From Diphasiastrum complanatum (taxonomy: Eukaryota; Streptophyta; Lycopodiopsida; Lycopodiales; Lycopodiaceae): DNA of 64,000 nt. How positions within the stretch are numbered: the stretch's first letter is position 1; every line of letters begins with the position of its first letter. The stretch is from positions 75,530,065 to 75,594,064 of the forward strand of contig CM055097.1 in NCBI GenBank assembly GCA_029204225.1, in the 5' to 3' direction. The notes beneath the pieces were generated by a model. The model ran no database searches and was not told the DNA's origin. It was given only the letters and a program-made list of their open reading frames with translations. A program made the position numbers and the translations under genes. This document shows, one piece after another, positions 45,157 to 57,100 of the stretch.

Positions 45157-48100
45157 CTGTGAAGCCACAATTAAATGATAACTTTATATTTCTGGGTTAG
45201 TTTCTAATCATCTGCTGGACTTGGAATCTTCCTACCTTCATACTCTTAATGAAGCAGAAAAGTGAAACTGTGAAATGACCTACAGCTTTCAGTCCTGGCT
45301 GACTACTCAAACAAAACGACATGCACATTAGAGCCTCTGTCGATATAAACTATAGCCAAATTAGCAACAAGCAAGTTCAGAACTTATTTTAATACAGAAA
45401 CATAATGGAGAAAATATAAACAGCAAACTTTTTCAATCATAGATAGCTAATCTACATCTAAATCAGCACTTACCAGAGAAACAACCAAAAGAGTTTTTCA
45501 ATACTTAAACATCTCACAAGAAAATGTAGATGAGAGCGAGACACACTTTACAGAGTATAGATTAGCTGCAATACTGTCTGCAACTTTGTCTCGTTTCCAT
45601 GTATTTCCACCATCCAAAGTTCGCAAGAGAATACCACTGCCTCCAGCTGCCCAAACTTCATCCTGTTAAGAAGACAGAAATTAAATCTTATTTTCAGTTA
45701 GGAATGAGGACCTTTGATAAGCACATCAGGTGATAATAAGAACTGTGAACGTAATAAGGGACATCATAGAGCTGTATCTATGGTATCAATTCAGTAACGC
45801 TCTGGCACATATTCACAGAACTTCTCATCTGACTATTTAGAGATTGTAAACTTATGATCGTAGCACCTTTTCGTCGGTTCTATTAGAGGACTGAACAATG
45901 TAAAACTTTGTCTAATTTTTCGTCAGCAAAATACTCTCCCTCTTACTTAACATGTCTATAGGATACAGGATAGGTCAATACATGATTTGAAGGCTAAGAA
46001 TGACTGTCCTGAATATATCAAACTTTTTCAAGGAGGTACATATTGGCAATTTGTACTATATTTATCCACAAATACATCAGAAGCAATAACCTCATTCCCA
46101 GATGAATTCTCACATACAAACAACTCAGTAGAAGTACATTTTCTCCATATAAATGGGGTAAGCAAGCATTCAGGTTTCATCTAAATCTTAGAAGTGATAA
46201 AAAAGGCTAGAAGGCATCCTATCAAGAGCTGGTATTCAAATTTGCTGTTGGAGTCTAGCATGATCTATGTGGAGCCTATGCTGGAGCCTACCCATGCATC
46301 TAGGTCGTATGATCTATGATTTTAGAATCTATCTACAATCTAGTATGACGTATGTAGTATGATCTATTTGTCTATTCTTGAACATTCAATGTTTAAAGTT
46401 GAGACTTGAAAAGCACAGTTACTTTATGTATTATGTATCATTTTCCAAGTTGAAACTTCAGACTTGAAAGTTCTTACTAGTTACATTTCTGAATTGTGAG
46501 TAGTAATACATTTGTCAATCCTTGTGTGCAAGACCTAGCACTTGAACACAGGCATCACAAAGAGGGGTCTAAAGAGAATGATTATCAAGTCCACACCGAG
46601 GATTCAAAGACTAGTGTTGACAGATCCCCTACTCCAGAGGATCTATTGGTTTTCTTATTCTTTTTGTTTTACTTACTCAAAACCGTTTCCGCCTGTTACC
46701 AGGCTTCAGGGCATTCGTTATGTGTGCTCTTGATATTACAATGCCAAACCAGGCAGAAGGGATAGATTGTCGTTGTAGTATATTTTTGTCCTGCCTCAGA
46801 TGACAACTCAGGGTCGAACTCTCTTGAACGCACTTACATTCATACATAGATGCAAGCCAAGAACGCTCATTCACAGATCAGAGTGCAGCCCAAATGAACA
46901 TTCTGTAGATTCTACAGCTACCTACTCTAAAAACGAACTGAATCAGAGCCTGAATTGACAAAACAAGAAACAAGAACTAATCTACAGCATGTTAGAAGTC
47001 CAAGAATCAAGAAACCAACCAGTCTTTTGATTCTTGGACATCCCAAGAACATCAAGAACTGGATTGTAAAGAGATATGCGAGAACTACACCACAAATCTA
47101 GCCTATTTAGTTTACCTGAATGCTGGTTCCTACATTAATCCACAAACAAGAAAAGAAACTAATCCACTCTACGAAAGCAACAAATCTAATCCACTCTACA
47201 GTCCACAACCACACACAAAAGGAGGGAAGGGCAAGATCATAAATGCATCACTCAAGAAACAAGCATGATCAAGGAGCTTAATGGATGCACCAAACTCGTG
47301 AAGGCTTTTCTCATTTCAGCATGGAGTTGATACAATCCACAAAAAGCTCCTCTACTCAAACAGGGAGTCTCTTAAATAAGCAAGAGAGCTCCTTAGGTGG
47401 CATCCTAGTGTAATTTCCACATTTCACAATTTACAAGTGGAGTAATGCTCTCCACTAGAGGTCACCATCAAAAGGTGGCTCACTCTACTTTCTTTAAGAG
47501 GGGTCTACTTGCATTTAATACATTTGCCTAGAAATACTAGTTCCTACATGGTCATTCCATCTTCCAGGATTCCCCATGAAGCTTACACAGTTCTTGCATG
47601 TCTTTCCTAGCTAGTATTTCTCGGCTCTCATACTCGGCTCTCTCGTCTTCTCAGAGACCTCCTCGGTCTAAGGTGACAGGTGCTCTTGAGTTGCTCTGTT
47701 TGAGTATCTTGGGGATTCGTCAGAATCAGCCAACATCATCCCACCCCTAATGTGTTGCAGGACCCACTACAACTCATATTGGACGATGTCGCTCCACTTT
47801 GCATTGGCATCTTCGATCGTCAAATGGAAAAGCGTAGATCCTCGTTCGCTTACATAAAACCAAGTGCTTATTGTCGCCAGCCTTTATCACACATTGTTTT
47901 TCATGAATTGCCGCAGTTTAACAGTTACGAATAGAGCCACAGCTGATCTAGAGCTAAGCTATGAAAGCATCACATAAGCAAGACTTAAGCTATGAAAGCA
48001 GCACATAAGCAAGACTTAACCCTAGAAAGCAGGAAAGAGAGAGATTAAGGAGGCTAAAGAGAGAGATCAATATCATCAGCTGAATAACAAATGACACAGT

Positions 48101-51100
48101 TTCCCTACTTATAGCCAAGAGAAAGCCCTAAAAGGAAGCTTTCGGTGGCTAGGGCCCAACTGGGAGGGAAAATAGTGCGCCCTCCAAAAAGGTCCCCACT
48201 CTCCAGTAATATGTCCAAATGGCCTAATAATGAATAATAAGGCCAAAGGCCAACCATATAGTCTAAGTGTCACTAATGAATAAAAAAGGGCCCAGGCCTG
48301 CTTATGCATAAAGTAAAGTCAATGTAAATGGACGCGGCGAATGTAATGAGCCGAGTCCATAACTCTTTCTGGCACAAAAGAAAAAGACCCAACTGCCGAA
48401 AAGAAACTGGATCAAGTAGCAGCAAGCCCTGGTGCATCAACAGCTAGAACAACATTTGATGTAGAGGAATCAACAAGTGCAGCAAGAGCACGAGCCTGAT
48501 CCGCAAGTGATGGTGTATGATAAAAGACATTAATAGGCTCCCATGTGGCCTCCTCAATAGGACGGCCATCCCACTGGACCAAAAACTGAATCTGCCGGCA
48601 ACGTCGACTATGGTATAGACGAACCTGTAATATAGCAGCAGGTAAAAATGGAAATAACTCTGGAGCAGTAGGAAACTCAGCATCACAAGGAGCATCATCC
48701 TCAATAGCAGCACGTAATAAACTGACATGGAATACATCGCAGGCGCGTGTGGAAGCAGGAAGCAAGAAGCAAGAAGCAGGAAGCTGTAAGCGATATGTAA
48801 CTGGACTAAGAACCTCCAAAATGCGATAAGGCCCATAATAACGTGGTGCAAGCTTCTCAATAGAAGCATGGCCCTGGACAAAATGATGACGTGCAAACCG
48901 TAGGCATAGATAAACCATATCTCCAAGCTGAAACTCGACATGGCAGCGGTGACGATCAACTGAGGTCTGATAACGCTGTTGAACATGCTGTAAATGAGAA
49001 CTGGCCCGGGTAATAAGCTCTCGAGCACCAAGGTATCCAAAAAGCCCGAGAAGGTAGAACTGCATCAGCACCAGGAAGCCAATAAGGAAACTGGAAAAGA
49101 GATGGACACTCATCGCGAATAGCCGCATGATACACGTAACCATCAACCATATGTGCAAGGTGCTCCAAGAAAAGATAGCAGCATCAGAAGACTAGCACCA
49201 AGGAGATCATCTTGACAAAGGATAGCTTAAAATGGAGAAATATGCACCAACATGGTCAAAAGCCCAAGGTATCCATAGCGCCCATGAATGAGAAGTACCA
49301 ATGGCATACGGTACCCTCAAGGCCCATAACGAGAAGAGCAGCATGCCAAAAGCTCCAGAAGGTCCAAGAAATCAATGCATCATCTAAAAAGACATGATGC
49401 ATGAAAATAGTAGCAACAAATCTAGAAATAGTAGAGGCCTCAACTGACAAACTGTAGCCGAAAAACTTATCCAGAAAGGCCTCATATGGACATACCAATC
49501 CATCATAGGATACACCAAAAACGGATGGAGAATCGGATGACCCATCGGAACTGGCCGCAAGTGTAATCCCAAAGTACACACCAGGCGCACAATTGAGGAA
49601 TAGAAGAAATGCACTGGAACGAGGAACAAGTTCCGCAACATCAGTAGCAAGCATCGGAGCAATATCCACGTGTAGCTGGGAATGAGTATCAAAGCACATA
49701 TGAGCAACACTGAAGTATATGGCGGCAACATCCCCAAAAACTATCCAAGAGAGGAGAAGGAATTCTCTCAAGGTACCCTGATGGTCTCGGAACACCAGAA
49801 CAAAGTGGCAACTCAGCATCGGAGACCAAGCGATATGGAGCAACCTGAAATGACAGGGAACCTGAAGATCACCCAAACAAACAGTAGCTAGAACGGAGGC
49901 AATAACCCAAGCCAACAGGATATGCCAAGCCTGACAATGAGCAACAATCCAAGGAACAGATAGAGAGCCACATGCATAATCATAGAGATATCTGCACCAT
50001 AGGCGATCAATAATATGGAAAAACCAGTACCAATCAACAGGTCCAAATGAAAACCAAGCTATATGTAATAACCAGGAATGCCATATATCCATAGCATCGG
50101 CATGGACTGCAACAAACCTATATGTAGAAACACCAGGAGACGGAAGGATGTCCGTGTACTCATCTAGAAAGATCCCAGCATATAAATACCCTAGATAAGT
50201 AATAGCGACCATCTGGCAAATATCCTCGGATGAAAAATGTGTAACAGTAAGGGCCAAAGGCGCATGAATCATGTCAGGAACCATAGAAATATCATGAGGC
50301 AGATCACAAACCTCAAGCAGAGATCCATGGAGTAAAGCGAAAGAAGATACAACCTGATCACCAATAGCGAGGGAACCATCAAACGTGGACCCATGAAGAA
50401 CCCCATAGAAATCAGCAGGAACATCGGCCATAACAGACTCAAGAGATGGAGATATAGAGACCAATGGAAAAGATACTGCACCAACCACCGAACCAGGAGG
50501 GCAATCTGAAGTATGCGCAAATACGTACACGTAACCGAATTGAGCGAGGACCAGGACGCCCTATCCAAGTAGCATAGGCAAGCTGAGCATGGCAAGTAGC
50601 AGGAAGTAAATTAGTGGAAGGCTCAGAGGATAGGTCAGGCTCATCAGAAATATGAATGTAGATATTGGAATCATCTGAAGTAGTGCCCTCATAGTAAAAA
50701 ACAGCAGTAGTAGTAGGGAGAGGCTGACAACAATCACGGGCAAATTGTCAGGACTCTTACAACGAAAGCAAAGACGCTGCTGCTGAAGGTCAGCGAACTC
50801 TGCAGACGTGTAACGCCGGACAAAAGCAGGTCGAGGAGTCGGAGGACGAGGAGACGAAGGGACAATGGAGAGAGCTGGAACAGAAGGGGCAGGTGTAGGG
50901 GTGGACGCAGCGAGAAAAGATGAAGCAGAAGGATGGGGTTGGGAGAAGCGGGAAGGAAGAGGTCAGAGTACTTATGCTATAAAGTACTGGCAAGAGACAT
51001 CGCCTCAACAAGTGTGGGAGGACGGAAGGAAGAAACATCATAACGTAAAGCACCACGAAGCCCAGCAATGTAACGAGAAATAAGCTCAGTGGGCTGTAGA

Positions 51101-54100
51101 TCTGTGAAAAGATAAGAAAGCTCCATAAACTGATCTGTATAAGAAGCAAGATTCAGCAAGGAAAATGGGCACCCAATCAGAAAATCAGATCTAAAATTCA
51201 GCAATCAGGAAAGTGCTCTGATACCAAGTTACGAATAGAGCCATAGCTGATCTAGAGCTAAGCTATGAAAGCATCACATAAGCAAGACTTAAGCTATGAA
51301 AGCAACACATAAGCAAGACTTAACCCTAGAAAGCAGGAAAGAGAGAGATTAAGGAGGCTAAAGAGAGAGATCAATATCATCAGCTGAATAACAAATGACA
51401 CAGTTTCCCTACTTATAGCCAAGAGGAAGCCCTAAAAGGAAGCTTCCGGTGGCTAGGGCCCAACTGGGAGGGAAAATAGTGCGCCCTCCAATAAGACCCC
51501 CACTCTCCAGTAATATGTCCAAATGGACTAATAATGAATAATAAGGCCAAAGGCCAACCATATAGTCTAAGTGTCACTAATGAATAAAAAAGGGCCCAAG
51601 GCCTGCTTATGCATAAAGTAAAGTAAATGTAAATGGACGCGACGAATGTAATGAGCCGAGTCCATAACTTTAACCAGAATGTCTTATTGCTGCAATTGGT
51701 TGACATTCTCAAAATTGGAGAGCTCTCAGCAGCTTCACAACTTGCATGCTCGAGTGCATTCCATGTGTCTCTCTGTTTTGTCACTTGTATCTGCCATTGA
51801 CGGTTTCATCTTTGGTTTCTTGGCAGATTCTATCTTTTGGGAGGTTTGTATCCTCCATTTGCCTCTGGCTGTTTTCGTGGTTATTCTCTCAGTTGAAGTT
51901 CCAGTCTCAAGGAAAACCTTTGATCTGCAGGTTGCACAAACTTTGATTATTAGTCTCAAGGGGATGGATGCATCAAAAATTGGTGGTAGGAACAGTTTTG
52001 GATGGACGATTTGGTAACGATAAGGAAACATGATGAAGGCTTGGTGGTTGGGTGAAGGAACTGATAGTTCTACAGTTGCAGCTTTGGACCCTTGCAATGC
52101 CGAGCTTTGACCACCACTTGCTGGGTGAGGAGCTTGCTTTATTTGCAGGTTCACGGTTGTCTTCATCTTTCTTTTTCTGCAACTCTTCCTTTTGATCCAT
52201 TACTTTTGGATCTCTTTGGGCTTCATACGAGGGGATTCAACTATCATTGCTCCAGAGAGTTTCTTTTGATCAAGATTGATCTAACTCATCTGTTGCTTAA
52301 GTTTTGTCCTTTCCTCCTCAGCTTCTTGGATCTTTCTCTTTATTTCTTCTAGCTGCTTCGCCTGCTTCTGTAGATCTTTTTCGGCTGAACAACCAATATA
52401 GGTGGTAGTTGGTCTCCGCAAGACACTTGCAATGATCTATCACTGCTTCGGTAAGACTATCAAAAACTGGGAATTTCTCAAAAGAACACTAAACTGATGA
52501 TAAACAAACAGATGGAAGGGAGGGTGGTGGTGACAACGGTAGATGGTGTGGATGATAGACATGAGAATGGGCGCAGAAGTATGGCAAGAGGTTGGTTGAA
52601 GAAGGAGACTGATTTTCCAATGCTTGTGTTTTCCTTTTCTGAAGGATCTTCGTCATGACTGGAATACTTCTTCTGATTGAGTCTCTTCAGATTACCCATC
52701 TGCCGTCTTTAGCCTTGTCTTTTCATATTTGACTTGTGACCTTGGCTGTCGATCTTGCTGATGTTGTTGTTGGCAGCGTAACTGCTCCAGTGGATCCAAG
52801 CAGATCCACTCTCCCCCCCCCCCCCCAAAATCTGTTGGTGGGGATGTTGTTGCTAGTAACTGTTCATGCTCAGGATTGGATCGGCGTGTGGAACACGTAG
52901 TTGAAACTCGTTGAACATGCGACTGGACTAAAGATTGAACAAATTTTAACTAAATTTGTTTCGATCTTGCTGTAGTTGACTCAAAAAATAATATGGCAAT
53001 GAGATGCAGGAATCAACTCTAATTTGACATGGATTTCTCATATGTCTCAAAAATCCTAAACTGCTGTACAAGGGAATCTGAAGATGGATAGATGAATGAA
53101 AATGTGTTCTGGAGATGCTCTACAGAAGACTCTCGTGCAGTAGCTATTCCTCATGCAAAAATCAATCACACAAAATAGGTGAAGAGAAACAAGGAAATAA
53201 ACAAACGTGACAAAGAGTGAGAACTGCATAGCACTTGTCAAACAAAACTTGCATTCATCAACATTGATAATGTACCTTGATAGTTGCAATATTTCAGTTG
53301 TTTTGTAGAGTAATGTGACTTACTCTGACATGCCCTTGTCAAAACAAGGCAGGGTGGGTGACGCTAAAATCTACCATCATTGATAGCAGATGTTGTAAGA
53401 TATAGCTTGAGATGCACGTATTATTGAGGTACTATGTCCTGAGGACCTCTGTGAATAAGAGATTCAGAACTGAATCTCTATCTGGATTTCCGAATCCAAG
53501 AAATATTGTGTATTGGCACATTGGTAATCTTATCAGCATGTGGAAAGACAAATAGATTTGAGGTTGTAGAAGGGGAGAAAAATTGTCAATTCCCTGTGGA
53601 GGTTGCTCTTGGTTGGACATTGTAGCAGATGACGGAATATCGGTTTCACTTTCTTTCGACAAGGACTCATTTCATATTGTCTTTTTTCATTATGGAGCTG
53701 GTGTATTGGACGGTGATGTAGAAGTTTACAAGAAACTTCTCGATTGAGCAGCAGGTTTAACTGTTGGTTGCTATGGTGCTCGTGTTGTTGTCGTGAGGAT
53801 CCTATTGTGAGTCAGAACTGATGTGATGGGCAGGTAGGATCGTAGTTGGTTGTTTCGGACAGTCTTTGAAACTGTGTTTTCTGATACAGTCAGAACACTC
53901 AGCATGGTACTTGGTCTTGACTGGACAATCAACCATGAAGCGGCCAGTTTCACCACAGATGAAACATCTGGTGTGCAATGGCCCTTGTATAACGGCATAG
54001 CCATCTTGTATGGCTAATGGTTCTGGACTTTCTGGTGGGTATTCATGATAAGTCAAGGAATGTCCAGATGGTGACGGATGTTCTTCATATTGTTGGACTG

Positions 54101-57100
54101 TATGTGCTTGGATAGGTCGATATGAAGGACAAGCATCAGCAGGATGCGTAGCCCGGTAGTGTTTTTCGTCTAGAAGGTACTTGTGCAGGGTTTGACTGAC
54201 CAGGCATATTGCTTTGGATAGACTTCAGGGTAGCTTGAAACTCATTGGTGAGTTCCTCCATTTGCAGTTGATGTTGCTTATTAAGCAACTCCACCTGGGA
54301 TTTCCAAAGCTGATCTCGGGTGTCCTTGATCGGCTTCGACTCATGGGCAAGAGCACGTGGTGCCCGCCTTTTCCTGGATTCGTCAACATTTGATCCTTCG
54401 TCTTCTTCCTTGATGGCATCAGACATAGCTAACTTTACGCTCGTATATTCGTCATTTGATTTAAGCTCGCGTCTAATCCATCTTGGAAGGCCGACTAACA
54501 ACCAAATGATGAGCATCTGTTCGGAGGGTTGTTCCTGTACTTGACTTTTGAGGCGTTTGAAACGCTCAATATAGTCTCGTACACGTTCATCTTTTGTCAT
54601 TTTGATGTTACTCAGTTTGACAAAAGGACTCTCTATCAAACGAAAGGGCTTAAAACGCTTGATAAAGGACTCTTTCAAAATTGACTAGTCTGCTTTTCAT
54701 CACGATCAAGGTTGAAAAACCAATCACGTGCTTTAGCGATCATGGTCATCGAAAACAGTTGGACCATAGCATCGGGAGATGTTTCGCCATACACATCACA
54801 TGCATTCTCAAAGATTTGCAAAAATCTTTGAGAGTCCGAACTACCGTCAAACTTAGGTAGATCTAATTTGGGTGTACGTCTCTCAAGATGAGCTCCGTGA
54901 GTGGCAGAAGCACCATTAAGGTTGGTTCTGACCTGGGAGGGTTCAGCACCATAAAAATGGGCTCGTGCTCGTGAAGACCTGGCTCTATCAGGTTCATGTC
55001 CGTTGAACGGGTGGATGGCTCTTGGAGTTCGGCCCGCATTCGGTAGAACCTATGACATCTGATTTGTTCAGCTACAGGGGACCTGATCTCGTATGGATAA
55101 TCGTCTGGGACTTCCGGATCTTGTTGTTGGTCCATTGCGTACTGTTGTGTCTTTTTTGTGTTGGGTATGAGTTTTTTTATTGTCCGACTTTTTGGTGTTT
55201 TTGGAAAAGTTTCTTTTTTCTTTTTTCGGTCCCTACGGTTTACGGTTTACGGTCTGGTGTGGTTTACGGTTACTGTGGGTTGCGGTTATTTGCGGGTGAT
55301 TGCGGTCAGTTGCGATCGACGGTCCGTTGCGGTCTAGGGCGGTGATTGTGGTGGAGGCGGGTGGAGGCGGGTGAATGCGGTTTTTGACTGATGTACGTGG
55401 TCTGTTGGTGATGGTCTGGTTTTTTGGTTGATGCTGGGGAAGTGTTGTCGTAATGTGGGGCGATGGTGGTCTGAATGTGTTGTGTGCGGTGGGTTTGCGG
55501 GGGATGGTGAGGTGACCTTGCAATGGGGATTGCAAGTGGTAGTTTGCGGTGGAGAACGGGAGAATGCGGTGCAATGCAAGTGTAAATTGAGATAGGTTGC
55601 GGTTGTGTGCGTTGTCTACCGACAATGGTGGAGTTAGTCTGAGGGTTGTGTGTTGGCGATTGATGGGCTGTTTGTTGTAGTGTGGATGAAGTGGATTATA
55701 AGGTGGTCTGGGTGATTGCGGGTGTTGCAGGTCGTGGGTAGAGTGTTTTGTTGAGAGGGCCATGGAGAGAGTGTGTTTAAATGTTGTTGGCAGGCAGATT
55801 GTTCGCAAGCAGATTGGAAACGAGTTGCGATCAAATGCGGGTTTTGGTGAATGCGGTCGATGCGGTTTGAGTGGTTTCTACGGGTATATGCAGTGTCAAC
55901 GGTTACCTGTGGTTACAGTGGTTAATTGCGGTATCAGCAGTGGAGTGCGGTGTCAGGGGGTAATTGCGGTGTCAACGGTCGATTGAGGTGTTAGCGATTG
56001 AGTGCGGTGTCAACGGCGGATTGCGGTTTCAACGACGGATTGCGGATGTGGGTAGAGGGTGGCTTGTTGGTTGTTGAAGGGCGGTCGGGACGGGTAATGC
56101 GGTGGTAATGGTTCAAGTTAGTTAGGCGGTTCAGTGTGGTTTAGGTGGAGGTTTACGGTTGATTGCGGCGTAGTGCGATTCAAGGGTGAATGGAGGTTGG
56201 CTGTCTGCGAATGCGTTCTCCACGGGTCTAGGGTGGAGGTTGTGTGATGGCGATGAATACGATAGCTGCAGTGCTGGTTTTTGGCGATGGTGACGGCTCA
56301 AGGCGGTTGCTCCAGGTGAATGTGGTTGTTATTACCCAATGCAGATGCAGGCTTGTGTAGTTGGCCGTTTACAGCGTTGCAGATAGATAGATAGATAGAT
56401 TGTCAGATAGATCGTCAATGCAAGCTATAGTTCTGATCGTCGTTGGAAATGTCTGTGATTGAGCATGGATCTGGGCCGGTTGAAGCAGGCCGTCGGTTGA
56501 GATTGGACTGAATGGCCGTCGGTTGAGTTGAGATCTAACTGAGTGCGTCGGTCGAGATTCAGGCAACCCGTCGGTCGAGATTTCACAGGGCTCTGTCGGT
56601 CGAGATTTCACAGATTTTGAGAGGACTTGAAGGCGTGTGAAGGTCTGTCTTGGAGGAATACGTGATGACGACTAAATGGGATGCGGTCGCAACAGGTGGA
56701 TGCAGGTTTGGCGATGGAGTGCGGTTGCAACGGTGGAATGCAGGTGTTGCGTTATGCAGATGCTTGTGGTGTTTGCGATGTGTGGAGGTTGCGATGAAAT
56801 GGGGATGAAGGGTGATGTCGTAAGGTGGAATGTGACTGTTTGCGATGGTAGCGATTATTGTGATGGAACGCGAATGTGGCTATGGAATACGGTCGTGGCT
56901 GTTGGCGATGGTAGGTGGTCGATTGCGAGAGGATGCGGCTGTGACGGGCGAGTGCGGTGGAATGTGAGGTGGTCGTTCCAGGTCAAATTGCGGTGGGGTG
57001 TGGTCGCGACGGTTGAACGCAGGTGTTGCGGTGTGATGCGGTGGGAGGGCAGCTGTTGCGATGGAGTGTGGAAGGTGTGTTGAATGTGATGGCATGCGGT

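Larger units (their letters stand above)
47923..51669 (-). mobile_element. Nested chromovirus-type LTR element, TSD TTAAC
   Basis: LTRs of 442-443 bases at 47923-48364 and 51227-51669, primer-binding site at 51215-51226, and TTAAC on both sides (47918-47922, 51670-51674). On the minus strand gag comes first, then a 424-codon frame of unknown nature, then integrase C-terminus with chromodomain. Reverse transcriptase, RNase H and the integrase core are missing. Confidence 0.9.

Noticed and set aside
48444-49040. 198-codon minus-strand frame parallel to the integrase/chromodomain frame
   Set aside because: Out-of-frame shadow of the recognised integrase C-terminus.
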